From contig NZ_JAIGNJ010000001.1 of the NCBI RefSeq assembly GCF_019711415.1, positions 1 through 52,500 of the forward strand: a stretch of DNA of 52,500 bases, read 5' to 3'. Position numbers and translations under genes: made by a program. Numbering within the stretch: position 1 is the first letter of the stretch; each line of letters starts with the position of its first letter. Source of the DNA: Qipengyuania vesicularis (GTDB lineage Bacteria; Pseudomonadota; Alphaproteobacteria; Sphingomonadales; Sphingomonadaceae). Shown in pieces: positions 33,941-42,673 of the stretch. Under the pieces are notes generated by a model, which saw only the letters and a program-made list of their open reading frames with translations, was not told the origin of the DNA and made no database searches.

Positions 33941-34675
33941 ATGCTGTTTCATTTCGCTTTTGCGGCCTCGGCCCTTGCACTTCCCGATTTTACTCCAATC
34001 CAAACCTATTATCCGCCTTCCGCTCTGAGGAAGGATCAGTCCGCAGCTGCACTCTTGGAGCTCACTGTCGATCCGGAAGGCAAGCGCATCGGTTGTGAGA
34101 CACTGGCCATCTTCGGTGACGAGGAACTGGCGGAAGATATTTGCAAGCTGCAAGCCCGGGCTGAGATCGGCGCGGCTCGGGATTCCAGCGGCAACCCCGC
34201 ATATGGCGTCCTTCGAGTGTTTGTCCGATATTCGATTATCCAGACCGAGAAGGGACGTGAAATCTATCGCCTGGAAGCACCGGGATACACGCATACAGTG
34301 ACTGGCATGCGGTTCCGTAGCGGGACGCGCCCAGCGCCATTCGAGCAATTCGAAGCAATGGTCGGAGAGCCGAAACATCTATTGAGCGCCGATGCCACGC
34401 TCACCGTCGAATCCTTGCCCGGTGTTGACGGCACCATGTGGCACCAGAACCTGATCGTCGAAGTGAGTCGTGACGGATCGCTGGCCCACTGTCAGGCCGA
34501 CGCCAGATTCGACGTTTCTCGGCATCCCGCTTACGCCAAGGCAGCTTGCGATCAGCTTGCAATGGTGGGTCTTGAGCCCCTTCTCGTCGAAGGCCGACCG
34601 GTGGTCCACGTGAGGCGCTACGAAGTGCAGTTCCGCATTCCAGAAGAGCAGAAAGCGACTGAATCAGAGAACTAA
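33941..34675 (+). CDS. exported protein with TonB C-terminal-like domain
   Basis: This protein has about 244 residues. From Met 33941 the first residues (MLFHFAFAASALALPDF) form a short signal-like segment. Residues about 22-100 match the TonB C-terminal pattern (YYPPSALRKDQSAAALLELT, VDPEGKRIGCETLAI, later GVLRVFVRY), and residues 140-235 look like a second diverged copy. It lacks the membrane anchor and Pro-rich spacer of an energy-transducing TonB. A partner-binding role in the periplasm is possible. The frame starts at 33887, but the first 18 residues are not signal-like. Its end overlaps ribE by 4 bp, convergently. Confidence 0.7.
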   Translation: MLFHFAFAASALALPDFTPIQTYYPPSALRKDQSAAALLELTVDPEGKRIGCETLAIFGDEELAEDICKLQARAEIGAARDSSGNPAYGVLRVFVRYSIIQTEKGREIYRLEAPGYTHTVTGMRFRSGTRPAPFEQFEAMVGEPKHLLSADATLTVESLPGVDGTMWHQNLIVEVSRDGSLAHCQADARFDVSRHPAYAKAACDQLAMVGLEPLLVEGRPVVHVRRYEVQFRIPEEQKATESEN

Positions 34676-35289
34676 CCCGCCAAGCTCTGCATCCGTTTCA
34701 GATACCGCGCCAGTACATCGATCTCGAGATTGACGTGGTCGCCTTGCGACAGCTCGCCCAAGGTCGTCACTTCGGCGGTGTGCGGGATGATGTTGAGCGC
34801 GAAGTCGCAGGTGCCGTCCTCGCGGTCGCGGACGTCGTTTACGGTGAGCGAGACGCCGTCGACGGTGATCGAGCCCTTCTCTGCCACGAAGGGCGCGAAT
34901 TCGCGGCCGAGGCGGATGGCGAGGTGCCAGGAGCCGCCCTTTTCCTTTTTGGCGACGACTTCGCCGACCGTGTCGACATGGCCGGTGACGAGATGACCGC
35001 CTAGCTCATCGCCGAGCTTCAGCGCGGGCTCGAGATTGAGCTTGCGGCCTGCCTCCCACATGCCGGACACAGTGCGGCTGATCGTCTCGCCCGAAACGTC
35101 GAAGCCGATGCGGGCATCGCCCTTGCTGCCGGCCAGCGTCACCACGGTCAGGCACACGCCCGAGCAGGCGATCGAGGCGCCGATATCTATGGCCTCGGGA
35201 TCGAAGGGGCAGGCAACGTTCACGCGCGTGTCGCCGCGCTGCTCGACGCTTTCGATGGTGCCGATGGCGGTGACGATGCCGGTGAACAT
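34672..35289 (-). CDS. ribE: riboflavin synthase alpha subunit
   Basis: This cytosolic enzyme has 205 residues, full length for the trimeric riboflavin synthase. It begins with the family start MFTGIVTAIGTIESVEQRGD and has two homologous lumazine-binding halves: GASIACSGVCLTVV and, in the second, GSITVDGVSLTVNDV, plus the link LGGHLVTGHVDTVG. It dismutates two 6,7-dimethyl-8-ribityllumazine molecules to riboflavin. It follows ribD by 6 bp. I see no FMN riboswitch in the upstream sequence. Confidence 0.97.
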   Translation of the reverse strand: MFTGIVTAIGTIESVEQRGDTRVNVACPFDPEAIDIGASIACSGVCLTVVTLAGSKGDARIGFDVSGETISRTVSGMWEAGRKLNLEPALKLGDELGGHLVTGHVDTVGEVVAKKEKGGSWHLAIRLGREFAPFVAEKGSITVDGVSLTVNDVRDREDGTCDFALNIIPHTAEVTTLGELSQGDHVNLEIDVLARYLKRMQSLAG

Positions 35290-35295
35290 GGTGCG

Positions 35296-36297
35296 CTATA
35301 TCTCCTGTCGGGTGCGGCGATAGGCGGTGAATGTGTCGCTGCCAAGCTGGCGGATTTCGGCAAGCGCCCAGCGGCCATGCGCTTCGGCCAGGCTCCCAAG
35401 TCCGATATCGCCCAGCGCGCTCTGGCCAGCACCGATCAGGATCGGCGCGCGGTAGATTTCGAGCCGGTCGACGAGGTCGGCCTGGAGGAAACTCGCCGCC
35501 GCGCCCGCGCCGCCTTCGACATAGAGATGTTGCACGCCGTCGAGGCTCGCGATTTGTTCGGGCGAGTTGATCACCTTGACCCCGTCGGGCGGGATGCCGC
35601 GCGTCAGCAACACACGCTGCGGGCTGCGGGCTTCGAGGCCTTCCAGTCGGACATCGAGCCGGGGCTTGTCCTGCCGCCAGGTGCCTCCGCCGACAAGGAT
35701 GGCATCGCTCATCGCGCGCCGCGAATGGACATGCGCGCGCGCTTCCTCGCCGGTGATCCACTGGCTCTCGCCATTGTCCATCGCGATGCAGCCATCAAGC
35801 GACAGCGCGAGCTTGAGCGTGACATGCGGGCGTCCGAGATGCGCGCGGGTGAGGTAACCGGCGAGGCTTTCCTCAACCTCGGGCAGCGCCAGCGTGTGGA
35901 CGTCGATCCCCGCCTTGCCGAGCCGCAGGATACCCTCGCCCGACGTGCGCGGATCGGGGTCGGATGCGCCGATGACGACACTCGCGAGGCCCGCTTCGGC
36001 GAGCAGGTCGGCGCAGGCCGGGCCGCGTTCGGATTGGTGGGCGCAGGGTTCGAGCGTGACATAGGCTGTGGCGCCCTGCGCCCGCGCGCCCGCCTGTTCG
36101 AGAGCCACCGCCTCGGCATGCGGGCGACCGCCTTCGCGGGTCCAGCCGCGGCCGACGACCGTGCCGTCCTTGACGATGATGCAACCGACTGCCGGATTGG
36201 GGCGCGAAACGGGCCGTCCGCGCGAGGCAAGCCGCGCTGCTGCAGCCAGGAAGGCGGCGTCACTCGCTATCGGATTCGGTCCCTTGTGTGCTTTCAC
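35296..36297 (-). CDS. ribD: bifunctional riboflavin deaminase/reductase RibD
   Basis: This cytosolic enzyme has about 333 residues. The deaminase half has zinc motif GGRPHAEAVALEQAG and TLEPCAHQSERGPACADLL; the reductase half starts at about residue 145 with RPHVTLKLALSLDGCIA and SDAILVGGGTWRQDKPRLDV, ending SDTFTAYRRTRQ. It performs steps two and three of riboflavin synthesis. I chose GTG 36297 with GGTG-like context; the frame opens at 36381 but those residues overlap the previous gene and are low-complexity. It overlaps the end of the membrane-protein gene at 36260-36297 and precedes ribE. Confidence 0.94.
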   Translation of the reverse strand: MKAHKGPNPIASDAAFLAAAARLASRGRPVSRPNPAVGCIIVKDGTVVGRGWTREGGRPHAEAVALEQAGARAQGATAYVTLEPCAHQSERGPACADLLAEAGLASVVIGASDPDPRTSGEGILRLGKAGIDVHTLALPEVEESLAGYLTRAHLGRPHVTLKLALSLDGCIAMDNGESQWITGEEARAHVHSRRAMSDAILVGGGTWRQDKPRLDVRLEGLEARSPQRVLLTRGIPPDGVKVINSPEQIASLDGVQHLYVEGGAGAAASFLQADLVDRLEIYRAPILIGAGQSALGDIGLGSLAEAHGRWALAEIRQLGSDTFTAYRRTRQEI

Positions 36298-36718
36298 CGA
36301 ACAGGCTTTCGAGGCGCTGGCGCTCGGCCGCGGCGGCGGCGGCTTCCTCTGCCTCGATCTGGGCTTCCATCGCCTCGACATCGAGTCCGCTCGCCGCGCC
36401 CACTTCCTTGTAGAGTTCGCGCCGACGTTCGATCAGGCGCGCTTCCTCGGCCTCGCGCTCGTCCTTCAGGCGCTGGTTCTCGATATTGGACTGACGGATT
36501 TCCTCGTCCGTGCGATCAGCTGCATAGGTGGTGATGTAGGTCACATCGGGTTCTTGCGGCGGATAGTAATATTTCTCCTGCGTCACCCAGAACAGGAGAC
36601 TGCCCGAGATCGCAAATGAGGCCGCGAGGATCGGCCAGCGATAGGGCGTGGGCTTCTTCCATTCCTGGATGAAGTCATTGATGCCGCCGACAGCATTGAA
36701 GCGGGTACGATAGCGCAT
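36260..36718 (-). CDS. single-pass membrane protein with charged helical tail
   Basis: The protein has 152 residues. From Met 36718, about 35 residues precede one membrane segment (WPILAASFAISGSLLFWVT), then PPQEPDVTYITTYAADRTDE and a long Glu/Arg/Ala-rich helix (about 75-145) that is likely a coiled coil. I believe similar small proteins lie before ribD in related genomes. Function unknown. The weak ribosome site does not decide between 36718 and the longer frame from 36796; the latter would add a Tyr/Arg-rich start. Confidence 0.75.
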   Translation of the reverse strand: MRYRTRFNAVGGINDFIQEWKKPTPYRWPILAASFAISGSLLFWVTQEKYYYPPQEPDVTYITTYAADRTDEEIRQSNIENQRLKDEREAEEARLIERRRELYKEVGAASGLDVEAMEAQIEAEEAAAAAAERQRLESLFGESTQGTESDSE

Positions 36719-36750
36719 ATCGGCTAGATAGTAGGCCTCGCGCCTGAACG

Positions 36751-37473
36751 CTAGCCGAAGCTGGCGTAGAGCGTGCGGCCGTGCTGCGAGAGCCAACGAT
36801 TGGCCTCCGCGATTTCGCCTTCGAAGATATCGTCAAGCAGCGCGTGGAATGCGGGCGAGTGGTCGAAATGGACGAGGTGCGCGACTTCGTGTGCCACCAC
36901 CGAGCGGCGCACATGGTCGGGCGCTTGCACCAGGCGCCAGTTGAGCCTGAGGACGCCTCCCGACGAGCAACTGCCCCAACGCCGCTTGGCACGCGTCAGG
37001 CGGACGGGAGCGGCGGGCAGCTTCGCCCGCTCGCAATAGGTCGCGGCATCCTCGGTAAACAGCGCCAGCGCCCGGTGCTCGAGCCAGCGCGAGAGGCGCT
37101 TGCCCAGCGTTTCCTCTGGACCGCCTAGCCGCAGGGCGTTACCCTCCAGCACGGGTTTGCGAGGGGCATCGGCGAGCCACTCGACGCGCAATTGGCGCCC
37201 GCAATAGGTGAGTGCGCGTTCCGCCACCGGATCGCGCTTCTCCGGAACCTTCGCGACCTGCTGCTCCAGCCATGCCGCACGTGCATGAGCGAAGGCAATC
37301 GCCTCCTTCGAGGCACACCAGCGCGGCAAAGTTATCCGCACCGCGCTGCCATCGGGGGCGAGGCGCAAGGTCAGGCGCTTGGCGGTCGGGTGGCGGCGCA
37401 GCTCGATGGGAAGCTTCTGCCCGCCGATCTCGATCTCGGGCTTGAGGTTCGCCTCGCGCAGCCACTCGATCAT
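36751..37473 (-). CDS. YgjP/DUF45-type zinc metallopeptidase
   Basis: This cytosolic protein has 240 residues. The C-terminal half holds RWGSCSSGGVLRLNWRLV and HEVAHLVHFDHSPAFHALL with zinc HExxH at 195-199 and a downstream His. The RWGSCS plus HExxH pair is diagnostic of the YgjP/SprT-like DUF45 group, whose members may cut DNA-crosslinked or other proteins. It starts at 37473 and overlaps the stop of the ycgN-like gene by 4 bp. The longer frame from 37953 is a read-through of the other frame and is rejected. Confidence 0.9.
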   Translation of the reverse strand: MIEWLREANLKPEIEIGGQKLPIELRRHPTAKRLTLRLAPDGSAVRITLPRWCASKEAIAFAHARAAWLEQQVAKVPEKRDPVAERALTYCGRQLRVEWLADAPRKPVLEGNALRLGGPEETLGKRLSRWLEHRALALFTEDAATYCERAKLPAAPVRLTRAKRRWGSCSSGGVLRLNWRLVQAPDHVRRSVVAHEVAHLVHFDHSPAFHALLDDIFEGEIAEANRWLSQHGRTLYASFG

Positions 37474-37928
37474 GCGGGCTGTTCCTCCCCGTCCGCCCAT
37501 TCGACAATGTGGTGTTCGAGCGGCCCGGCCTCGTCCTCGCTGATGACCCGGCCTGCCACCGAAACGCCCGCGCGGATGACTGCCTCGCGGTCGCCCGAGA
37601 TCAGGTAATGCCAGCGCGGCAGCGGCCGGTCCTCGGCGCGGCGGCGATAGGCGCAGGTGTCGGGGAGCCAAGGCACGCGGTCGACCAGCTTCAGGGTCAG
37701 GCGCAGGCAATCGGGCACGAAAGCCTTGCGGTGCTTGTAATCGGTGCAACGCGCGGTCTCGCAGTCGAGCAGCTTGCAGGCGACGTTCGTCTCTTCGATC
37801 TCGCCGGTGTCCTCGTATTCGACCTTGTGCAGGCAGCAGCGCCCGCAGCCATCGCACAGCGCTTCCCATTCCTCCTGGTTGAGCTGGGCCAGCGGCCGCT
37901 CCCAGAAGCGGTCCCTCAGCGTACCCAT
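37470..37928 (-). CDS. ycgN: YcgN-family cysteine-cluster protein
   Basis: This cytosolic protein has 152 residues of the UPF0260/YcgN family. It has about ten cysteines in clusters: CDGCGRCC, ACKLLDCETARCTDY, PDCLRL and DTCAYRRR, which suggests a bound metal or Fe-S centre. The tail HYLISGDREAVIRAGVSVAG is conserved in the family. No enzymatic role is known to me. It overlaps the SCO gene upstream by 13 bp and the peptidase gene downstream by 4 bp, so the three form a translationally coupled set. Confidence 0.9.
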   Translation of the reverse strand: MGTLRDRFWERPLAQLNQEEWEALCDGCGRCCLHKVEYEDTGEIEETNVACKLLDCETARCTDYKHRKAFVPDCLRLTLKLVDRVPWLPDTCAYRRRAEDRPLPRWHYLISGDREAVIRAGVSVAGRVISEDEAGPLEHHIVEWADGEEQPA

Positions 37929-38524
37929 TTGGCCAATTCCGCCGCCACCGCATCGGGGCCCTCGTCGGTCGGGAGCATCGCTAGCGGCTTTCCATCTGGT
38001 CCGAACAGGTAGGTGATGTTGGTGTGATTCACCAAATAGCCGCCCGATTCCGATTCCTCGCCGCGGCTGAAGAACACGGCAAAGGAGCTGGCTACCTCTT
38101 CGAGCTGCTCCTTGCTCCCTGTCATACCGATCAGGCGCGGGTGGAAGGCATCGGTGAACTCGGTAAGTACCTCAGGCGTGTCACGTTCGGGATCCACGCT
38201 GACGAAGAGCGGCTGGATTTTTGCGCCCAGCTCGGGATTGTCGGCCTCGAACTTCTTCAGGCCGGCCATCGCGCGCTGGTTGTCGGTCGGGCAGACGTCG
38301 GGGCAATAGGCGTAGCCGAAATAGATCGTACGGAACTGTCCGTCGAAATCATTCCAGCTTACCTGCTCGCCGGTCTCGCCTGTCAGCGTGAATTCGCTTC
38401 CAATCGCGGCACCCGCCAGCGGCGGTTCGCCGGGGTCGGTTGGCGAAGCGCCCTGCGAACAGGCGGCAAGGATCAGGCTGGCGGCGAGGATTGTTGGAAC
38501 GCGGTACATGACATAGCGGTTCAT
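37916..38524 (-). CDS. SCO1/SenC-type copper protein
   Basis: This lipoprotein has 202 residues with lipobox LAAC (Cys22). The thioredoxin-like fold shows the copper motif YCPDVCP (C74, C78) and His167 in VNHTNITYLF, the three expected Cu ligands. SCO proteins deliver copper to, or reduce thiols of, the CuA site of cytochrome c oxidase at the outer face of the inner membrane. It is first of the SCO/YcgN/YgjP run. Confidence 0.95.
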   Translation of the reverse strand: MNRYVMYRVPTILAASLILAACSQGASPTDPGEPPLAGAAIGSEFTLTGETGEQVSWNDFDGQFRTIYFGYAYCPDVCPTDNQRAMAGLKKFEADNPELGAKIQPLFVSVDPERDTPEVLTEFTDAFHPRLIGMTGSKEQLEEVASSFAVFFSRGEESESGGYLVNHTNITYLFGPDGKPLAMLPTDEGPDAVAAELAKWVR

Positions 38525-38598
38525 GGTCTGCTAACGGCCCCTGTTCAAGGGTTCGCCCTTAAGGAAATTGCGAATAATCGAAGGCGGAGAATACGGCA

Positions 38599-39210
38599 GT
38601 GCGCAGCTTGGGCATGACACGGGGACTTGCAATTGCGATGGGGACGCTGGCGATGCTGGCAACTCCGCTTGCTGCCCAGCGGACGACCGATGGGTACAAG
38701 TTCATCAAGGCTGTGCGCGACCGTGACGGCGACGTGGCGACGGCATTGCTCAACGAACCGGGTTCCACCATCGTCAACGCGCGCGAGATCACGACCGGCG
38801 AAACCGCTCTCCACGCGGTTGTCCAGCGGCGCGACCTCACTTGGGTGCGCTTCCTCCTGCAGCGCGGCGCCAATCCGAACATTGCCGACAAGAATGGCGT
38901 CTACCCGCTGCAGATTGCAGCCCAGCTCGGATTTATCGAGGGCGTGGAGCGCCTGATCGAGGGCGGGGCGGAAGTCGATGTTTCGGACGTAACGGGCGAA
39001 ACGCCGCTGATCAGCGCTGTGCACCGCCGCGACGTCAAGATGGTCGAGGTGCTCGTTGTGAACGGTGCGAACCCCGACCGCACGGACAACTCCGGCCGCT
39101 CGGCCCGCGACTACGCGATGCTGCTGGGCGCGCGCGCGGGCGTGCTCGAAGCGATCGAAGAGGCAGAAGCTTCCGACGAGGATGAAGCCGAAATCTACGG
39201 CCCGAACTGA
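38599..39210 (+). CDS. exported ankyrin-repeat protein
   Basis: This protein has 203 residues from GTG 38599, which has GGCGGAG nine bases upstream; ATG at 38614 is an alternative that also gives a signal peptide. The start MTRGLAIAMGTLAMLATPLA with AAQ is followed by about four ankyrin repeats (GETALHAVVQRRDLTWVRFL, GVYPLQIAAQLGFIEGVERL, GETPLISAVHRRDVKMVEVL). It is periplasmic by prediction; ligand or partner unknown. Its TGA overlaps the ATG of the coq9 gene. Confidence 0.88.
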   Translation: MRSLGMTRGLAIAMGTLAMLATPLAAQRTTDGYKFIKAVRDRDGDVATALLNEPGSTIVNAREITTGETALHAVVQRRDLTWVRFLLQRGANPNIADKNGVYPLQIAAQLGFIEGVERLIEGGAEVDVSDVTGETPLISAVHRRDVKMVEVLVVNGANPDRTDNSGRSARDYAMLLGARAGVLEAIEEAEASDEDEAEIYGPN

Positions 39211-39881
39211 TGGACGAAACCGCCCCCGACATCGCAGACCTGACGCTCGACGAGCTTCGTCTCGCGCTCGCCCCCGCAATTGCAGATGCGGCGATCTTCG
39301 ACGGCTGGAGCGACGAGGCGCTGGTCATGGCTGCCGAACAGATGGGCGCCGATGTCGACGTGGCGCGACTGGCGTTCAAAGTCGGGGCGATGGAGATGAT
39401 CATCGCCTGGATCGAGGCGGTCGATTTCGCCATGGCGGCGGCTTTCCCCGAAGAGGTGGTTGCGGAGATGAAGATCCGCGAGCGGATCCGGGCGCTGGTG
39501 CAATTCCGTCTCGATGCCGTGGCCGGACAGGAAGAGGCGCTGCGCCGCGCGCTCGCCATCATGGCCATGCCGCAGAACATTGCCCGCTCGACCAAGCGCG
39601 GCTGGCAGACCGCCGATCTGATGTGGCGGCTCGCAGGCGATACAGCGACCGATTACAATCACTACACCAAGCGCGCGATCTTGGCCTCGATCTACGGCGC
39701 GACGCTTGCAGTCTTCGTAGACGACCAGAGCGAAGGCAAGGCCGACACCCGCGCCTTCCTTGACCGCCGGATCGACGGGGTGATGCAGTTCGAGAAGGTC
39801 AAGGCCAAGTGGCTGAACCCCGAACGCGAGAGCTTCAGCGTCACGCGTTTCCTAGGACGTCTCAGATATCCGGCGCGCTAA
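39210..39881 (+). CDS. coq9: COQ9-family ubiquinone biosynthesis protein
   Basis: This cytosolic or membrane-associated protein has 223 residues. It has the COQ9 TetR-like fold: AIADAAIFDGWSDEALVMAA near the start and SWW-type later region here reading MPQNIARSTKRGWQTADLMW, then TDYNHYTKRAILASIYGATL, the lipid-binding core. In eukaryotes and alphaproteobacteria COQ9 presents quinone intermediates to COQ7. It is coupled to the ankyrin gene upstream (TGATG). feoA follows after 56 bp. Confidence 0.92.
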   Translation: MDETAPDIADLTLDELRLALAPAIADAAIFDGWSDEALVMAAEQMGADVDVARLAFKVGAMEMIIAWIEAVDFAMAAAFPEEVVAEMKIRERIRALVQFRLDAVAGQEEALRRALAIMAMPQNIARSTKRGWQTADLMWRLAGDTATDYNHYTKRAILASIYGATLAVFVDDQSEGKADTRAFLDRRIDGVMQFEKVKAKWLNPERESFSVTRFLGRLRYPAR

Positions 39882-39890
39882 CACCCGCTA

Positions 39891-39907
39891 TTGATAACCA
39901 GTTGCAA
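39891..39907 (+). promoter_or_regulatory. possible iron box before feoA
   Basis: A 17-bp TTG-N11-CAA element (TTGATAACCAGTTGCAA) with partial dyad symmetry lies 30 bp before feoA. Ferrous transport genes are commonly under Fur or a related iron regulator, so this is the natural candidate, but only the outer bases are symmetric. Confidence 0.25.
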
Positions 39908-39937
39908 TAAGCCTCGCGTTCTGACAGGGCGCTGGGC

Positions 39938-40177
39938 ATGACTTTGGACGGTTTCGAAAGCGGGCGCAGCGCGCGCATTACCGGTGTCGACTGGGCCGCT
40001 CTGGCCGAGGACGAGGGCAAGCGCCTGAAGGCATTGGGCGTGGACGAGGGGGCAGAAGTGGCCATCGTCCACCGCGGCGTCTTCGGAACGCGCGATCCGC
40101 TGGCCCTCCGTCTCGGCAACATGACTATCGCCATACGCCGCGCGCATGCACGCGCCATCAGCGTGGAGGCCGCATGA
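39938..40177 (+). CDS. feoA: FeoA ferrous transport accessory protein
   Basis: This cytosolic SH3-like protein of 79 residues is of normal FeoA size, with the family ends ARITGVD and DPLALRLGNMTIAIRRAHAR. It supports FeoB-driven ferrous uptake. Its stop overlaps the feoB start (ATGA), so the two are translationally coupled. No feoC gene is present. Confidence 0.93.
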   Translation: MTLDGFESGRSARITGVDWAALAEDEGKRLKALGVDEGAEVAIVHRGVFGTRDPLALRLGNMTIAIRRAHARAISVEAA

Positions 40178-42036
40178 GCCGCGAGGACCGGGTAAAGACG
40201 CGCACCGCCGCGCTGGTCGGCAATCCCAATTCGGGCAAGTCGGCGCTGTTCAACGCGCTCACCGGCGCGCGCCAGAAAATCGCGAATTACGCCGGTGTTA
40301 CGGTCGAGCGGAAGGCCGGAAAGCTGACTTTGCCGAATGGCGAGGCGGTCGAACTGCTCGACCTGCCCGGCTCCTACAGTTTCGACGCTGCCAGCCCCGA
40401 TGAGGCGGTTACGCGCGATGTCGTGAAGGGCACGTTCGAAGGTGAGGCCGTGCCCGATGTGCTCGTGCTCGTGCTCGATGCGGCCAATCTCGAACAGCAC
40501 CTCGTCTTTGCGCAGGAAGTGCTCGAGCTGGGCCGCCCGACAGTGGTCGCGCTCAACATGGTCGACCTTGCGGAGCGCGACGGGCTGACGCTCGATCCGG
40601 CCGCGCTTTCGGAAGCGCTGGGCGTGCCGGTTATCCCGACCGTAGCCGTGCGTCGCCGTGGGATTGCCGAGCTCAACGCCGCGATTGCCGAAGCCGAAAC
40701 CCATGCCGACGAGGAGGCGCACACGCGCTGGCACCTCACGCTGCCCGAGCGGCGGCTGTCGGCCAAGCACATCGCCAAGGCTGCGATCCTGTCGAAATCG
40801 ACGCGCCACACGATCGAGAACGGGGTCGACCGGATTTTGCTCAATCCGTGGATCGGCCCGATCATCCTGTTTGGCCTGCTCTTCGTCATCTTCCAGGCCG
40901 TATTTGCCTGGGCGACACCCTTTGCCGATGCGCTCGAAGGCGGTGTGGGAATAGTATCGCAAGCCGTCACGGACACGATGGCACCCGGCCTCGTCCGGGA
41001 TTTCCTGACCGAGGGCGTGCTTGCGGGCGTCGGCTCGGTGGTCGTCTTCCTGCCGCAGATCATCATCCTCTTCGCCTTCATCCTCGTGATGGAAGCGAGC
41101 GGCTACATGGCGCGCGCGGCCTTCCTGATGGACCGGTTGATGGCGGGCGTGGGGCTGAGCGGGAAAAGCTTTATCCCGCTGCTCTCGAGCTTCGCCTGCG
41201 CCATTCCCGGCATCATGGCGACGCGCAGCATCGCAGATCCCAAGGACCGGCTGACGACCATCCTCATCGCACCGCTGATGACATGTTCGGCGCGCCTGCC
41301 GGTTTATGCCGTGATCATTGCAGCGGTCATTCCGCAGTCCACGGTCGGCCCCGGGGTTGGTCTTCAGGGGCTGGTCCTGTTCGCGCTCTATGTTGCCGGG
41401 ATAATCGGAGCGATGGTGGTCGCACTCGTGCTGCGTAGCACGGTGACCAAGGGCGCCGCTTCGGGCTTCATCATGGAGCTTCCGCGTTATCAGCTGCCGC
41501 GCATCAAGGACCTGGCGATCGGACTCTGGCAGCGCGCCTGGGTCTTCCTGCGACGCGCAGGTACGATCATCTTCGTCGCCACGATTGCCCTGTGGGTGCT
41601 GCTGTCGTTCCCGAAGGCGGGCGAGGGCGAAAGCCAGCTCGATTCGAGCTATGCCGGGGCCGTCGCCGATGCGATCCACCCGGTTCTCGAACCGATCGGA
41701 TTCAACCGCGAAATGAGCTTGGCGCTCGTGCCGGCCATGGCCGCGCGCGAAGTTGCGGTCTCGGCGCTGGCAACCACCTATGCCGTCGATGCGGAGGACG
41801 AGGATCTGGCGGCGGAGGGCGTGACCGCGAAGATCGCCGCGCTGTGGAGCCTGCCTACCGCGCTCGCCTTCCTCGCGTGGTTCGTCTTCGCCCCACAGTG
41901 CCTGTCGACCATCGCAGTCGCAAGGCGCGAGACGAATGGGTGGAAGTGGCCGATCGTGATGGTCGCCTACCTGTTCGCGCTGGCTTGGCTCGCGGCAGGG
42001 GCGACCTACTGGATCGCGGTCAGCCTCGGGCTTTAG
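40174..42036 (+). CDS. feoB: FeoB ferrous iron transporter
   Basis: This inner-membrane protein has 620 residues. The G domain has the P-loop GNPNSGKS (16-23), LLDLPGSYSF and NMVDLAERDG. Membrane gates follow with FIPLLSSFACAIPGIMATRS, TCSARLPVYAVII and MAAREVAVSALATTYA. It is shorter than the roughly 770-residue enterobacterial FeoB because the C-terminal tail and some linkers are reduced, as I recall for other alphaproteobacterial members. It imports ferrous iron. Confidence 0.96.
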   Translation: MSREDRVKTRTAALVGNPNSGKSALFNALTGARQKIANYAGVTVERKAGKLTLPNGEAVELLDLPGSYSFDAASPDEAVTRDVVKGTFEGEAVPDVLVLVLDAANLEQHLVFAQEVLELGRPTVVALNMVDLAERDGLTLDPAALSEALGVPVIPTVAVRRRGIAELNAAIAEAETHADEEAHTRWHLTLPERRLSAKHIAKAAILSKSTRHTIENGVDRILLNPWIGPIILFGLLFVIFQAVFAWATPFADALEGGVGIVSQAVTDTMAPGLVRDFLTEGVLAGVGSVVVFLPQIIILFAFILVMEASGYMARAAFLMDRLMAGVGLSGKSFIPLLSSFACAIPGIMATRSIADPKDRLTTILIAPLMTCSARLPVYAVIIAAVIPQSTVGPGVGLQGLVLFALYVAGIIGAMVVALVLRSTVTKGAASGFIMELPRYQLPRIKDLAIGLWQRAWVFLRRAGTIIFVATIALWVLLSFPKAGEGESQLDSSYAGAVADAIHPVLEPIGFNREMSLALVPAMAAREVAVSALATTYAVDAEDEDLAAEGVTAKIAALWSLPTALAFLAWFVFAPQCLSTIAVARRETNGWKWPIVMVAYLFALAWLAAGATYWIAVSLGL

Positions 42037-42126
42037 CTCCGCTTCGGTGGAAACCTCGCCTGCGCCCTAGAACCGACTCGCTTCGCCCGTTAGGCCAAGC
42101 GCCAACAGTTACGAAGGAACGATTCG

Positions 42127-42624
42127 ATGGCCGGTAGCCTCAACAAAGTCATGCTCATCGGAAACCTGGGCGCAGACCCGGAAATCCGCAGCTTTCCCAA
42201 TGGTGGTAAGGTCGCCAATCTGCGCATCGCGACTTCCGAACAATGGAAGGACCGCAACACCGGCGAACGGCAGGAGCGGACCGAGTGGCACACAGTCTCG
42301 ATCTTCTCCGAAGGCCTGATCAACGTGGTAGAGCGCTATTTGCGCAAGGGTTCGAAGGTCTTCGTCGAAGGCCAGCTCCAGACCCGCAAGTGGCAGGACC
42401 AGCAGGGCAATGACCGTTATTCGACCGAAGTCGTCCTGCGCGGCTTCAACGGCACGCTGACCATGCTCGACGGTCCCGGCGGCGGCTATGGCGGAGGCCA
42501 GCAGGGCGGCGGCTACGGCGGCGGAAGCGGCGGTGGCGGGTTCGGCGGCGGCCAGTCAGGCGGCGGCAACAACCAGGGCGGCGGTTCGAACTACGACGAC
42601 CTGGACGACGATATTCCGTTCTGA
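42127..42624 (+). CDS. ssb: single-stranded DNA-binding protein
   Basis: This protein has 165 residues. The OB-fold (1-112) starts with [20 protein letters not shown] and has [20 protein letters not shown]. Residues about 115-155 are a Gly/Gln-rich linker, and the end DDLDDDIPF is the acidic tip that recruits replication and repair proteins. It is a full normal SSB. AAGGAA lies seven bases before the start. Confidence 0.97.
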   Translation: MAGSLNKVMLIGNLGADPEIRSFPNGGKVANLRIATSEQWKDRNTGERQERTEWHTVSIFSEGLINVVERYLRKGSKVFVEGQLQTRKWQDQQGNDRYSTEVVLRGFNGTLTMLDGPGGGYGGGQQGGGYGGGSGGGGFGGGQSGGGNNQGGGSNYDDLDDDIPF

Positions 42625-42673
42625 TTGTCGACGAGATTTGTCTGATCGAATGATTTTACGATAGGTTCGGTCG

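Noticed and set aside
36298..36381. longer RibD start and an FMN riboswitch ahead of ribDE
   Set aside because: The extra residues lie over the end of the upstream gene and are low-complexity; no riboswitch-like fold could be seen in the coding sequence upstream.
39862..41679. 605-codon minus-strand frame opposite feoB
   Set aside because: Shadow of feoAB; no start context and no domain.
42480..42600. GGCGGC-rich simple repeat in ssb
   Set aside because: It encodes the usual Gly/Gln-rich linker of SSB and needs no other explanation.
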